Source of the DNA: Pontibacter diazotrophicus | Lineage (GTDB): Bacteria > Bacteroidota > Bacteroidia > Cytophagales > Hymenobacteraceae | Reading direction: 5' to 3' | DNA length: 64,000 nucleotides | Assembly (NCBI RefSeq): GCF_003367245.1 | Contig: NZ_QRGR01000003.1 | Span: 1-64,000 of the forward strand | Shown here: positions 54,180-63,371 of the stretch, one piece after another | Position numbering within the stretch: the first letter of the stretch is position 1 | Layout: each line of letters opens with the position of its first letter | Notes under the pieces: generated by a model | The model's input: the letters and a program-made list of their open reading frames with translations, nothing else | Told to the model about the DNA's origin: nothing | Database searches by the model: none | Position numbers and translations under genes: made by a program

Positions 54180-54203
54180 GCCCATGGTCCTGCCATGGGC
54201 TTT
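54180..54203 (+). terminator. Terminator of the PUR gene
   Basis: Stem GCCCATGG, loop TCCTG, CCATGGGC, followed by TTTCTCATTTT; short but GC-rich. Confidence 0.65.
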
Positions 54204-54257
54204 CTCATTTTATGCCCCTTCTGTTCTACTGCCTCTGAAATGCTGGGCAATTTTTCG

Positions 54258-54265
54258 TATATTTG
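54258..54265 (+). promoter_or_regulatory. -7 element for ychF
   Basis: TATATTTG matches TAnnTTTG, 25 bp upstream of the ychF ATG. Confidence 0.6.
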
Positions 54266-54290
54266 CGGCCTGATTTAAAAGATATTTATA

Positions 54291-55388
54291 ATGGGACTCA
54301 GATGCGGAATTGTCGGACTGCCAAATGTGGGCAAGTCTACGTTGTTCAACGCTATTTCTAATGCAAAGGCAGAATCTGCCAACTACCCTTTCTGTACAAT
54401 AGAGCCAAACGTGGGCGTGATTACGGTGCCTGACGAGCGCCTGCTGATACTGGAAGAGCTGGTGCACCCGGAGCGGGTACTGCCAACCGTAATCGAGTTT
54501 GTGGACATCGCCGGCCTGGTGAAGGGAGCCAGCAAAGGGGAAGGCCTCGGTAACAAGTTCCTCGCCAACATCCGCGAGGTAGACGCCATCATTCACGTGG
54601 TGCGCTGCTTTGAGGACCCGAATATTGTGCACGTAGCCGGAAAAGTAGATCCTATCTCTGACAAGGAAATCATCGATACTGAGCTTCAGTTGAAAGACTT
54701 GGACTCGGTTGAGAAGAAACTGTTGAAAGTTGTTCGCGCTGCCAAGTCCGGTGATGCCAAGGCAAGAAAAGAGCATGCCAGCCTGGAAAAGTATAAAAAC
54801 CACCTGGAGGCAGGCCTGAATGCTCGAAGCCTGGAGGTAACGGAGGAGGACCTGGAAGCAGTTGAAGACCTGAACCTGCTCACAGCAAAGCCTGTAATAT
54901 ATGCTGCCAACGTAGATGAAGACTCTATGAATGATGGCAATGAGTTCTCAAAGGCGCTGGAAGAGCACGTAAAAAACGAGAATGCGCAGGTAGTGTTAAT
55001 TTCTGCCTCTATTGAAGCGCAGATTGCGGAGCTGACAGACCCGGAAGAGAAAGAAATGTTCCTGGCGGAGTATGGCCTGAAAGAGTCAGGCCTGAACAAG
55101 CTTATCCGCGCTTCTTACCAGTTACTGAACCTGATCACCTATTTCACAGCGGGTCCGAAAGAGGTACGCGCCTGGACGGTTGGCCGGGGCTGGAAGGCAC
55201 CTGCTGCTGCCGGTGTGATTCACTCTGATTTTGAAAAAGGCTTTATCCGTGCCGAGGTAATCAAGCTAAAAGACTACCAGGAGTACAAAACAGAAGCGAA
55301 GATAAAAGAAGCCGGTAAAATGGCTGTAGAAGGAAAAGACTACGTGGTACAGGATGGTGACATTATGCACTTCCGCTTTAACGTGTAA
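54291..55388 (+). CDS. ychF: Redox-regulated ATPase YchF
   Basis: Obg-family P-loop ATPase, 365 residues. G1 motif [22 protein letters not shown]3 region [16 protein letters not shown], a coiled coil (about residues 128-200) and the C-terminal TGS-like domain ending [13 protein letters not shown]. Binds ribosomes; prefers ATP. Full-length and intact. Confidence 0.97.
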   Translation: MGLRCGIVGLPNVGKSTLFNAISNAKAESANYPFCTIEPNVGVITVPDERLLILEELVHPERVLPTVIEFVDIAGLVKGASKGEGLGNKFLANIREVDAIIHVVRCFEDPNIVHVAGKVDPISDKEIIDTELQLKDLDSVEKKLLKVVRAAKSGDAKARKEHASLEKYKNHLEAGLNARSLEVTEEDLEAVEDLNLLTAKPVIYAANVDEDSMNDGNEFSKALEEHVKNENAQVVLISASIEAQIAELTDPEEKEMFLAEYGLKESGLNKLIRASYQLLNLITYFTAGPKEVRAWTVGRGWKAPAAAGVIHSDFEKGFIRAEVIKLKDYQEYKTEAKIKEAGKMAVEGKDYVVQDGDIMHFRFNV

Positions 55389-55411
55389 GCCAACAGATTA
55401 AAATTGTACAA

Positions 55412-55447
55412 AAAGAGACCAGTTCATAGCTGGTCTCTTTTTTTTTT
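55412..55447 (+). terminator. Intrinsic terminator of ychF
   Basis: Stem AAAGAGACCAG, loop TTCATAG, CTGGTCTCTTT followed by at least seven more T. Confidence 0.93.
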
Positions 55448-55487
55448 AGTGCTATATTTGGTTATTAATATATAACCTGTTCCTCTC

Positions 55488-58127
55488 ATGAGACAAACCT
55501 ATACCCTACTCCTTTTTCTGGCATTATTCTCTTTTGCCGCAAATGCTCAAAAGGCAGTGCTGTTGCACAGTTTTGAAGATGCCAATAGCTTTTCAGATTT
55601 TGTGCTTGCGGAGGAAAAGCTCTTCCTGAGCAAGAGCTCCAGCTTTGAGGTATACAACATGCCGGATGGCCACACCTTTCATATACCCAAAGTAAGAACC
55701 TCTGATTTGTTTGCAGACATAACAATGGGTGGTGTGGGAAATGAAATAATTTACAATACAGAGAACGGCAACATCAACATCACGGAAGGCATACAAAGCC
55801 GGGAAATTCTTCCCTTCCATCGCAGCTACTCCATTAGCACAGGTAAAAACTTTACGCTGGCCATAGTAGCGCCTATTGATACGGTACTGAAAGTAGTGGC
55901 AATAGACAGAGTAACGAAGGAGGTAACAACTTTATTTGAAAGAAACGTGTGGGTTTATGGCACAAAATTAAGCTATCTCGAATCAGGAGATCATATGTTT
56001 TTCACTATCCAAATGGAGGATAAACGTGTAGAAATTCATCAAACCGATGGTAGCAGAGAAGGTACGATATATATAGGTGATGTAAAACCAATAAATTATA
56101 GCGACAATACCTACGGCTATTTAATGAACAATGATGAAGAGGTTTATTATGTGAGTGTTGATCAGGAAACAACTGGCCATACCCCAACCGCTACACAGTT
56201 TTATAAACCTGGAGAGCCACACATCACACCGATTGACGCTGTATTAAACATAGGTCTTTACGAGGACCAGACATATGGCAGAAATAATGTTTTTTACGGA
56301 TATGATAGGCGGTCTAAAACATTAGTCAAAACGCAAGATGGCAGCTACAGTAATGTATTTGAAGTAGATAATTTTATTTCTTTTCAAGATGAGTTTCTTT
56401 CTAATGTAGTCTTCTCTGCAAACAGCAGTGCCATTGCATCCGGAGATTCTTTGGTGACCTTGTTTGAGACAAACGGTACTTCAACCGGCACAAACCTGAT
56501 TGCCGAAAATGTGGACGCCTTTTTTAATAAAAAGTCTGTTATAGAATATGAAGGGTATTTGTATTTCTTTAAATATGATGCCGTGAATGGGCGCGAATTG
56601 TGGCGCTACGATGGAAATAAAGCCTACCTGGTGGAGGACATTATACCTGGCACAGCAGGACTTTTTGAGCCTAAGTTCTTCGTTTATCAGGATGAACTAT
56701 ACTTTACGGCACGGCATACAGAAGAAACCAGCAGAATAGATCTTTACAAGCTTTCTGACACTGCATCCGAAATAAAGTTAAACAGTTTTGCTGACTACAA
56801 CAGTAATGGTTTAAAAGATCCGGAAGAGCCCTTCATCCACAACATGACATACAACCTGGCAATACAAAACCAGCTCCTTTACACCAGCGACAAGATAAAC
56901 AATATTAACCTGGAACACGGCACCTATACCATAGCACCGGTTGCGAAGGAAGGCTGGCTTCCTACTTCAACGGAGCAGCAGATAACTGTTAATTTGCCTG
57001 AGGACAATGGTAGTAGTTACAGCTTTGGCTTTACACCTCAGCAGCGATTAACGAAAGTAAATGCATCCCTCATGTCAGATGCAACACGTTGCGGCTTCCC
57101 AACTCCTTATACCTTGCACTACAGCAATAGCGGCTTTACCAAAGCGAGCGGTACTATCAAGGTGAAGCAAGAGGCAAAGTTCAACTATGAATCAGCTTCC
57201 CCGGCCCCAACCAGGATTAGTGGAGACACCCTCATCTGGCAAATAAATGACCTGGAAGTAGGAAAGAAAGGCACTATCACGCTGCACTTTACCATGCCGG
57301 GCGTAGAACATATGGGCGATACGTTGATTTCAAACCTGCTCACAAGCTTTAAATCTCCTGACACTGAGAGCACACACGCTGACACCACTATACTACAGCA
57401 GATACTTACCTGTTCTTATGATCCAAACGACATTCAGGCGAATCCGGCAGGCATAGGCGAAAAGCACCTGACACTGAAGAACCAGGAACTGGAGTACCTT
57501 ATACGCTTTCAGAATATGGGCACTGATAAAGCGTTCAACATTGTAGTGCAGAACGAACTACAGCAGGAATTCGACTTAAGCAGCTTTAACATTATTGGTA
57601 GTAGCCATGATATGTACTCTGTTGTAAATGGAAACCAGGTAAGCTTCCACTTCAACAACATACAACTACCTGATGACAAAACAGATGAACCAGGCAGCCA
57701 CGGCTATATTTTGTACAGTATAAAGCCCAAAAGTGGAATGCCCGATAGCACCATAGTGGAGAATCAAGCCTTCATTTACTTTGACTATAATCCTGCTATT
57801 GAAACCAATGTTACTTTCAATACCCTTGTAGATAAGCTGCCTCTCAAAAAAACAGTTCTCTCTGTTAGAGATGACTTACCAAAAGATGCCTTGGTTGTTT
57901 TCCCAAATCCAGCTAGTGGCTTTGTAAGAGTGGACTGGCTTGCAGGTAATACCGCCGCCCTTACCTCCTACAGCATCATGAACAACAAAGGGCAGCAGGT
58001 GCTACAGGCAGAGTTCAATATACAGGATGTACATCAAATAGATGTGACTGCCTTGCCTCCAGGTTTGTATTTACTGAAAGCAATGAAGCAGGGCCAAATC
58101 TTCACTAAGAGAGTCATCCTCCGGTAG
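55488..58127 (+). CDS. Secreted protein with T9SS C-terminal sorting domain
   Basis: 879 residues. Signal peptide MRQTYTLLLFLALFSFAANA. The N-terminal two-thirds is a beta-propeller-like region with ELWRYDG/ GLFEPKFFVYQDELYFTA repeats, typical of ELWxTDGT proteins. Around residue 640-770 is a DUF7619-type Ig domain (CSYDPNDIQANPAGIGEKHL). It ends with the type A T9SS sorting domain (LVVFPNPASGF then LPPGLYLLKAMKQG), so it should be exported through the SprA channel of T9SS and anchored or released at the surface. Function otherwise unknown; possibly adhesin or gliding-related. Confidence 0.87.
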   Translation: MRQTYTLLLFLALFSFAANAQKAVLLHSFEDANSFSDFVLAEEKLFLSKSSSFEVYNMPDGHTFHIPKVRTSDLFADITMGGVGNEIIYNTENGNINITEGIQSREILPFHRSYSISTGKNFTLAIVAPIDTVLKVVAIDRVTKEVTTLFERNVWVYGTKLSYLESGDHMFFTIQMEDKRVEIHQTDGSREGTIYIGDVKPINYSDNTYGYLMNNDEEVYYVSVDQETTGHTPTATQFYKPGEPHITPIDAVLNIGLYEDQTYGRNNVFYGYDRRSKTLVKTQDGSYSNVFEVDNFISFQDEFLSNVVFSANSSAIASGDSLVTLFETNGTSTGTNLIAENVDAFFNKKSVIEYEGYLYFFKYDAVNGRELWRYDGNKAYLVEDIIPGTAGLFEPKFFVYQDELYFTARHTEETSRIDLYKLSDTASEIKLNSFADYNSNGLKDPEEPFIHNMTYNLAIQNQLLYTSDKINNINLEHGTYTIAPVAKEGWLPTSTEQQITVNLPEDNGSSYSFGFTPQQRLTKVNASLMSDATRCGFPTPYTLHYSNSGFTKASGTIKVKQEAKFNYESASPAPTRISGDTLIWQINDLEVGKKGTITLHFTMPGVEHMGDTLISNLLTSFKSPDTESTHADTTILQQILTCSYDPNDIQANPAGIGEKHLTLKNQELEYLIRFQNMGTDKAFNIVVQNELQQEFDLSSFNIIGSSHDMYSVVNGNQVSFHFNNIQLPDDKTDEPGSHGYILYSIKPKSGMPDSTIVENQAFIYFDYNPAIETNVTFNTLVDKLPLKKTVLSVRDDLPKDALVVFPNPASGFVRVDWLAGNTAALTSYSIMNNKGQQVLQAEFNIQDVHQIDVTALPPGLYLLKAMKQGQIFTKRVILR

Positions 58128-58161
58128 CGAACAGATGAGAAGAAGATAAGGGCCATTATCA

Positions 58162-58205
58162 AACCAAAAAGCGGCACAGGACTATTCCTGTGCCGCTTTT
58201 TGGTT
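58162..58205. terminator. Bidirectional terminator between T9SS protein and GH5 gene
   Basis: Perfect 20-bp stem AACCAAAAAGCGGCACAGGA with loop CTAT. A/T ends on both sides serve both convergent genes. Confidence 0.92.
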
Positions 58206-58260
58206 CTGAGCCAAATTTTAAATTTGGGTATAATTAGCATTCATGTACGTGCAGCAACGC

Positions 58261-59226
58261 TTACTTTTGCTTTGCATTATAGCTCCTCAAAAGCTCCCGG
58301 CTTTTCTTACCAGACTCCTTCATGTCTTTCTCTTTCCAACCACCTTCAGCATTAGCAGTGGGTAATAAAACAGAGCAGGTTTCATCTTTATCAGATACAG
58401 ACCAGGTAATCCAGCTCACTTTGTTTTTCTCGGACCAGTTTATCCATTTCTGCCACTCTTCTACATTAAGAGGCCCGTCACCAGTAGCTTCCATACCTGC
58501 AGATTCCGATATAAAGATTGGCAATCCTTTACTCAAGGCATAGTCGCCACGGTCACGGAGGGATTGCTTATGGGTGGCAGCATAGTAATGTAATGTGTAC
58601 ATCAGGTTGTCATAGCCTGTAATAGGTGCATCGGCCGCAAGATGAATGTCCTGATCCCAATGCGGTGAGCCTACCAGAATGATGTTATCCGGATCTATGG
58701 CCCGGATGGCTGCAATCACTTCGGTGGAATAATCCTTTACCTCCTCCCACGATTCCTCATCAGGCTCATTGAAAATCTCATAGATCACGTGCGGGTGTTT
58801 GCCATAGGTCTGCGCCATCTCTGTAAAAAAGGCCTTGGCTTCCTTCAGGTTAATGTTGTGGCTATGCCAGTCGATGATGACATACATATCCTCTTTGATG
58901 GCCGCATCCACCACTGCCTTAACCTTCTCCTTCGACCATTCAGGCTTTTCGAGGTAGCCGTTTCGGGGTTCGATGCCCATCGCAGCACGTACCACTGTGC
59001 TGTTCCAATCCTCCTGCAGCCATTTAACTGAACCGGCATTGTAGAAACGGGGCCAGAAGTTGTGCCAGCCATAGCTCATGCCACGCAATACGATTGCCTC
59101 GCCATTCATGTCCTTCAACTGTGTACCGTCTACCGTTAGCTGGCCGTGTTCTTTCACTGATTGCGCATTTGTTACAAAGTTGCAGCCTGCAAGTGCTAAG
59201 GCTGCCAGGGTTAATTTTATTTTCAT
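58261..59226 (-). CDS. Glycoside hydrolase family 5 endoglucanase-type protein
   Basis: About 320 residues, start ATG at 59226. Signal peptide to about residue 22 with a possible lipobox (ALAGC at residue 15). TIM barrel with the GH5 acid in YEIFNEPDE (Glu154) and nucleophile in FISESAG (Glu241); HNFWPRF and MYTLHYYAATHK are also typical. Probably cleaves a beta-glucan outside the cytoplasm. It starts 15 bp after the structured repeat 59242-59302, so it may be the first gene beyond the repeat array. The substrate is inferred from the fold. Confidence 0.9.
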   Translation of the reverse strand: MKIKLTLAALALAGCNFVTNAQSVKEHGQLTVDGTQLKDMNGEAIVLRGMSYGWHNFWPRFYNAGSVKWLQEDWNSTVVRAAMGIEPRNGYLEKPEWSKEKVKAVVDAAIKEDMYVIIDWHSHNINLKEAKAFFTEMAQTYGKHPHVIYEIFNEPDEESWEEVKDYSTEVIAAIRAIDPDNIILVGSPHWDQDIHLAADAPITGYDNLMYTLHYYAATHKQSLRDRGDYALSKGLPIFISESAGMEATGDGPLNVEEWQKWINWSEKNKVSWITWSVSDKDETCSVLLPTANAEGGWKEKDMKESGKKSRELLRSYNAKQK

Positions 59227-59241
59227 TATGTTTAGTTTCAA

Positions 59242-59302
59242 CGGTGAAGTGCATGCTGAGCCAGAAACGTAGTGAGTCCTTAGCATGCTCAGGATAATAT
59301 GC
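59242..59302 (-). repeat. Structured repeat R3 after the thioredoxin-like gene
   Basis: Read on the minus strand it is 61 nt: begins GCATA two nt after the stop of the upstream gene, has CTACG at positions 31-35 and ends CACCG. A stem GCATGCTAAG / CTCAGCATGC is visible. These fixed points match R1 and R2 exactly in position (GCAyA start, central CTACG, ACCG end). The CTGAG/CTCAG words also recall common Bacteroidota palindromic repeats, so its family is uncertain. Confidence 0.5.
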
Positions 59303-59304
59303 TT

Positions 59305-60501
59305 TCATTTTTTATTTGCTGTTTGTAGTTCGGCAACAAGTTTCGCAGCTTCGCTACTCTCCTCCCCAGACTTACGGGCTACTGCTATAGCTTCCCTTGC
59401 TGTTTCTAAGGCCTGTGTGTCTCTACCCAATCTATGTTGAAGTTGTGCATATAGATTAAGGTTGTCGTAACTCTTTTCTTCTATAATTACCCTCTCCATT
59501 ATTAGGTTGCCTAACTCCAAAGCTTGTATGTCTTTAGCGAAATGCTTCAAATAGATGGCTGTTTCGTACATGGTACGCCAGTCATCCCCGCTATGGCTTC
59601 TTCCATATTCCAAAGTTGCCTCTGCATACTTTACCCATTCTCCCTGCCCCTGATAAAAGTAAATTCTGGCTAATGAAGAAAGCCTGCTGGTATCTACAAA
59701 ATTAGCAGCTATTGCTTGGTCCACTTGTTTAAGTAACAGGGCATCATCTTCTCTTCCTGCTATATTGGCTGACCCGGTGATGATTTTCTCAGCTTTGTGT
59801 TTTACCTCATCTTCTTTAAATAAAGGGGTGAACTTGTTCTGGTTTTCGAGAAAGTACTGCGTGGCGGGAGAGTGGAAGCTGAGATATTTTGTGAAGATAT
59901 ACTTTAAATTCTTTTCTGACTCTAATTGTTGGGCTGACTGTGATTCTAAGTATTCTCTTACAACTTTCTCTTCTGGACTATCTTTCTGATGGTAAGAAGT
60001 CAAGGCATTGCTGTAGTTGTATAGGAACGCAGGCGACCTGTCTCCGCTTTCGTACCTCCTTTTTAGTGAAAACAGGGCCTTCTCTGGATTGAAAGCGTCT
60101 TTGCCATCAAGTATGAATTCTTCAGCAGATTTAGCCGAGCCACTCTGATGCACCTGCACACCCTCCTTGTTGAAGTACATGTATGTGGGGAACGCATTTA
60201 TACCATACTTTCCAGCAAGCGCTTCTCCCTCTGCACCATCCTCAATGTCTATTTTATAGCTGACAAACCTGGAATTATAGTAGTCAGCGACTTCCTTATC
60301 AGTGAATACTTCTTTCTCCATTTGCCTGCACCAGCGACAAGAAGGGGTATAGGCATATAGAAAGATTGCTTTCTTCTCTTTCTTCGCTTTCTGAAGTATT
60401 TTAGACCAAGAAGAATTGGCAAAGTCAATGCTTTTTCTCTCTTGGGCTTCACACACCAGAATGACTGAAAAAAGAATTATGAGTATTAAGTTAATCTTCA
60501 T
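59305..60501 (-). CDS. Thioredoxin-fold protein with C-terminal TPR region
   Basis: 398 residues. Signal peptide MKINLILIILFSVILVCEA, then a thioredoxin-like domain: FLYAYTPSCRWCRQMEKEVF with the CRWC active site (about residue 47-60) and AFPTYMYFNKEG. The rest is helical TPR-like (YNYSNALTSYHQ, YLKHFAKDIQALELGNLI). A periplasmic disulfide or redox protein with a scaffold domain. It is AT-richer than the surrounding chromosome and is followed at once by repeat R3. Confidence 0.82.
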   Translation of the reverse strand: MKINLILIILFSVILVCEAQERKSIDFANSSWSKILQKAKKEKKAIFLYAYTPSCRWCRQMEKEVFTDKEVADYYNSRFVSYKIDIEDGAEGEALAGKYGINAFPTYMYFNKEGVQVHQSGSAKSAEEFILDGKDAFNPEKALFSLKRRYESGDRSPAFLYNYSNALTSYHQKDSPEEKVVREYLESQSAQQLESEKNLKYIFTKYLSFHSPATQYFLENQNKFTPLFKEDEVKHKAEKIITGSANIAGREDDALLLKQVDQAIAANFVDTSRLSSLARIYFYQGQGEWVKYAEATLEYGRSHSGDDWRTMYETAIYLKHFAKDIQALELGNLIMERVIIEEKSYDNLNLYAQLQHRLGRDTQALETAREAIAVARKSGEESSEAAKLVAELQTANKK

Positions 60502-60528
60502 TTAATAAGTTTGTTTTATGGCATAAAA

Positions 60529-60590
60529 CGGTACTGGCACATGAGGTGAGCAAGGCGTAGCCGTAGCTTTACTCATATGCTTGACTATGC
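60529..60590 (-). repeat. Structured repeat R1 after the HIT gene
   Basis: 62 nt on the minus strand: begins GCATAG (overlapping the stop codon TAG of the HIT gene), centre GGCTACGCC at 30-38, ends AGTACCG. It matches R2 at 42 of 62 aligned positions without gaps, with an 11-nt identical core CGGCTACGCCT. Imperfect stem around the core (CATATGAGT.../...CTCATGTG). Position and structure resemble integron attC sites, but no GTTRRRY core is present. Confidence 0.65.
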
Positions 60591-61058
60591 AATGTTATTC
60601 TTCCTTATTAGCTCAGCTACCATTGCCAGTTCCTTGTCGTTAGCTCTCTCAAAGTCGTGAGAAGATATATAACCCTCATAAGTATCAAAGTACTTCTTGT
60701 TGTTTGAATGTATAGGCTTCCAGTTTTTCAAGTCACCTGTTCCATGCATAGGGAACAGTTTAGTATGAACATGATCTACACCAAATCCTTCCATCATCAT
60801 GCCTGTCCGACCAACATCTTCAAATGATTTATCTAAAAGCTTACTAACTGTTTTAGAAGCAACTGTTAAATCACATAACACCTTGTCTGGTAAGTCAAAG
60901 TTATAGCTTGGAAAATGGTCTTTAGTTATCACAACCGTGAATCCTTTGGTGTTCGGAAAGATTGAGAGAAAAGCTACATGTTTTTCGTCTTCCCATACTA
61001 TGTGGGCTTTCTCCTGCCTAAGAGCTATTTTACAAAATATACAATTTTCTTCTTTCAT
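60585..61058 (-). CDS. HIT family protein with HxHxK motif
   Basis: 157 residues. N-terminal CIFCKIALRQEKAHIVWED is the usual HIT start; the nucleotide-binding region reads GFGVDHVHTKLFPMHGT, i.e. HxHxK instead of the canonical HxHxH. Such variants exist in a HIT subgroup; catalytic ability is uncertain. Lies between two copies of the structured repeat and is AT-rich, suggesting a mobile cassette. Confidence 0.8.
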   Translation of the reverse strand: MKEENCIFCKIALRQEKAHIVWEDEKHVAFLSIFPNTKGFTVVITKDHFPSYNFDLPDKVLCDLTVASKTVSKLLDKSFEDVGRTGMMMEGFGVDHVHTKLFPMHGTGDLKNWKPIHSNNKKYFDTYEGYISSHDFERANDKELAMVAELIRKNNIA

Positions 61059-61077
61059 TTATTAAATTGTCGTATAT

Positions 61078-61139
61078 CGGTACTCGTGCATAATGTGTGC
61101 GAGGCGTAGCCGCAGACTAAATTATGTACTGTGTTGTGC
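61078..61139 (-). repeat. Structured repeat R2 after the DUF4375 gene
   Basis: 62 nt on the minus strand, starting 6 nt after the stop TAA: GCACAACACAG..., core GCGGCTACGCCTCGCA (stem with one extrahelical base), ATTATG pairing with CATAAT, and end GAGTACCG. Aligned gap-free with R1. The central CTACG sits at positions 31-35 as in R1 and R3. Confidence 0.65.
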
Positions 61140-61144
61140 GTTCG

Positions 61145-61807
61145 TTATTTTTCCGTTATCAGGAGTTCAGGACTATTTCGAATGAAGTCTATCTTTTTCG
61201 TCCTTAGCTCATCAACAAGGTTTGTTTCTATAGCCAAGCACTCACTATCCAGCTCTTCGAAGTTCTTACTGTTGCGGCTAATAAAGTAGGCTTTATCAAT
61301 GTTCCAATTATGTACTACCCCATACATCTCTTCAATCTCCCCACTCAGTAGCATTTTCAGGTAAGTTCCTATACATTGCTCCAGAATCTCTACCATTTTC
61401 ATGTTTCCCATGAGCTGATAGCCTTCAAGAGTATCTATAGCATAGGTACCGTTGTTTTGGTAGAAAAAGTCCCAGTAGCTACCATTTAGGTTTAAGTCAC
61501 TTTCAAACAAATGAGTGGCGTAAACAGCCTGAACCCCTACAGGTAGACTCAGCAAAACTTCTCTTTCCCATTCTACCAAGTTCTTACCTTTGGGTGCTCT
61601 ACCCGCTTTTTCTATCCTATTGTACACATAGTAGACTACCTTTTGCTCAAGCTCTTCATCACTCCACCCTTCAAGCTGTTCTTTAGTGATGTCAAAGGTC
61701 TGGCTAACCTGCTCCTTCAATTTAGACAAAAGCTGAAGACCAGGGTCAGTGGCTAACTGCTCTTCTTTATACTTCTTCTTAAGCTCCTGTCTTTTCTGTT
61801 TCTCCAT
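61145..61807 (-). CDS. DUF4375/DMP19-like protein
   Basis: 220 residues from the ATG at 61807. The GVQAVYATHLFESDLNLNGS segment and YFYQNN-like region (SYWDFFYQNNGTYAI) match the DUF4375 family, small cytoplasmic proteins often found in cassettes and toxin-immunity contexts; function unknown. N-terminal 50 residues are Lys/Glu-rich. An alternative start at 61915 would add a hydrophobic segment but overlaps the upstream gene by 29 nt, so it is not used. Followed at once by repeat R2. Confidence 0.72.
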   Translation of the reverse strand: MEKQKRQELKKKYKEEQLATDPGLQLLSKLKEQVSQTFDITKEQLEGWSDEELEQKVVYYVYNRIEKAGRAPKGKNLVEWEREVLLSLPVGVQAVYATHLFESDLNLNGSYWDFFYQNNGTYAIDTLEGYQLMGNMKMVEILEQCIGTYLKMLLSGEIEEMYGVVHNWNIDKAYFISRNSKNFEELDSECLAIETNLVDELRTKKIDFIRNSPELLITEK

Positions 61808-61886
61808 TGATTCTAATGCCGCACAACTTACAATTATGCGTGAACATACGGTTATTGCCACTATGTATACGTAGGCACGCCCCTTC
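61808..61886. other. Possible degenerate fourth repeat before the DUF4375 gene
   Basis: On the minus strand it contains CTACG and then ACCG 17 nt later (22-23 nt in R1-R3), and a GTTGTGC word that is complementary to the GCACAAC near the start of R2. It may be a decayed or half copy of the structured repeat, but the alignment is weak. Confidence 0.25.
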
Positions 61887-63209
61887 TTACTTCCTGTTAA
61901 AGAAAAGTTGCTCATACCCTACCAGCAGGTCAGCGCGGGTGCCGGGTGGGCGGTAGTATACCAGGATGTCGTAAATGTTATCTGTTTCGAAATGGCTGCC
62001 TTCAAAATAGCTGGCATCCGGAGGAGTAGCAGCATTTTGCTGCAGGGCATAATAGTAGTTATAATACCCCTGCTTGAGCAGCATCCGGCCGACATACACG
62101 TTACGCTCCGGGTCAAAAGCCATACGCGCCTCATCGGTCTGTTGCCAGTTCGTTAGCTCTCCCTGTATGTATACTTCACCCGGCGCCTTACCTGCCACCT
62201 GTAACTCGAAATCTACCCAGGTATAGTCTCCGTTTATGTCGCCGTAGCCATACTGCTTATTTCCGAAAATCCGCATGCCGTTGATATCCGGGTCCTGGGA
62301 ATACGCCATATTTTGCCGGTTCCTGTCCGGCTCCAGGTTCACTTCAACAGGATTAGACTGCAGGTTGATGCTCTGCACACCAATGCTGCGGAAGTTCAGG
62401 CTACGGGTGTCAAACGCCCTGAACTCGCTCAGCCCCTTGAAAAGGTTTTCCGGCTCAAAAAACACATATTCCAGGCGGCGCTGCGCATCATGGATAAAGG
62501 TGGGCTTGCTGATTACTTTGGCATTATCCCAGCGGTAGTTCTGCCTCAGGACTGTCTTTACCTCCATCGCCGGATTCACCAGTTCGTAGTCCGGATACAT
62601 GACGTTAAACTCCAGCGGCTGCCGTGTTTCTCTACCTCCGGGTCCTAATGGGGCACCGAGCTTTGCTGTAACAGTCAGGGCATTCTGGTACACCATCAGG
62701 CGTTGGGTCAGCAGGGGATTTCCTCCCTCCTCCTGCACCACCAGCAGGTAGTTTCCGCTAATTCTTACCTTCGGCACCACAAAGCGGTAGTGCACATACG
62801 GCACGCGCGTATTCACCGAAATCCGTGCATCGGTGATGATGAATTCATTGAAGTCGTACAGAAATTGCGTGTCGTTGAGCGTGGAAGGTGTCCAGTTAGC
62901 ATCACAATGCTGCAGCTTCACCAGCAGGCGCTGTTGCCGTGCATTCAGCCTGTCGAACTCCAGCACAATGGGCTGCTGCTGTGCAAGAGGTGTTACCGCC
63001 GGGTTCAGCACCTCATCTTCCAGCCCGGTGGCCAGGTAAGCCTGCACTGAGGTGACAGTTTCATCATAAATATAATCCTCGTAGCGTAGCGCACTCTGGA
63101 CAGTGCCACCGGTGGTAGTGGTACCCTGCTGTTCCAGGGGCACACAGGCCACAAGTCCGCAGGCAAGCAGGCCAGCGATAAAGTAAGTGTGGGTTATTTT
63201 TCTCAGCAT
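61887..63209 (-). CDS. Type IX secretion plug protein (DUF5103 lipoprotein)
   Basis: 440 residues. Signal peptide with lipobox LVAC (Cys22, GLVAC), so a lipoprotein. QHCDANWTPSTLNDTQFLYDFNEF, PYVHYRFVVPKVRISGNYLLVVQE and LEYVFFEPENLFKGLSEFRAFD are the two-domain DUF5103 signature; in the solved T9SS complex this protein caps the periplasmic side of the SprA channel. Its stop is followed on the minus strand by the possible degenerate repeat and the DUF4375 gene. Confidence 0.88.
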   Translation of the reverse strand: MLRKITHTYFIAGLLACGLVACVPLEQQGTTTTGGTVQSALRYEDYIYDETVTSVQAYLATGLEDEVLNPAVTPLAQQQPIVLEFDRLNARQQRLLVKLQHCDANWTPSTLNDTQFLYDFNEFIITDARISVNTRVPYVHYRFVVPKVRISGNYLLVVQEEGGNPLLTQRLMVYQNALTVTAKLGAPLGPGGRETRQPLEFNVMYPDYELVNPAMEVKTVLRQNYRWDNAKVISKPTFIHDAQRRLEYVFFEPENLFKGLSEFRAFDTRSLNFRSIGVQSINLQSNPVEVNLEPDRNRQNMAYSQDPDINGMRIFGNKQYGYGDINGDYTWVDFELQVAGKAPGEVYIQGELTNWQQTDEARMAFDPERNVYVGRMLLKQGYYNYYYALQQNAATPPDASYFEGSHFETDNIYDILVYYRPPGTRADLLVGYEQLFFNRK

Positions 63210-63371
63210 ATAGATTAGATGGATAAGGTGCCGTGTTATGTGGCAGACTTCTTTCTGAACGAAGATAGTAAAATATATTTTTTACTCTGCTGCATTCATT
63301 CTATTAGAAAGGGAATTGTAAAAGCAGCCTGTAGCACATATATTTATCGCCCCACCGGATAATTTTGAGCT

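Noticed and set aside
60529..61139. Canonical integron attC sites
   Set aside because: Position and hairpin structure fit, but the GTTRRRY/RYYYAAC core sites are not found and no integrase is in the window; kept as an open cassette-like finding instead.
61808..61915. N-terminal extension of the DUF4375 gene with a hydrophobic segment
   Set aside because: It would overlap the upstream gene by 29 nt and includes the possible degenerate repeat; the ATG at 61807 fits the soluble family better.
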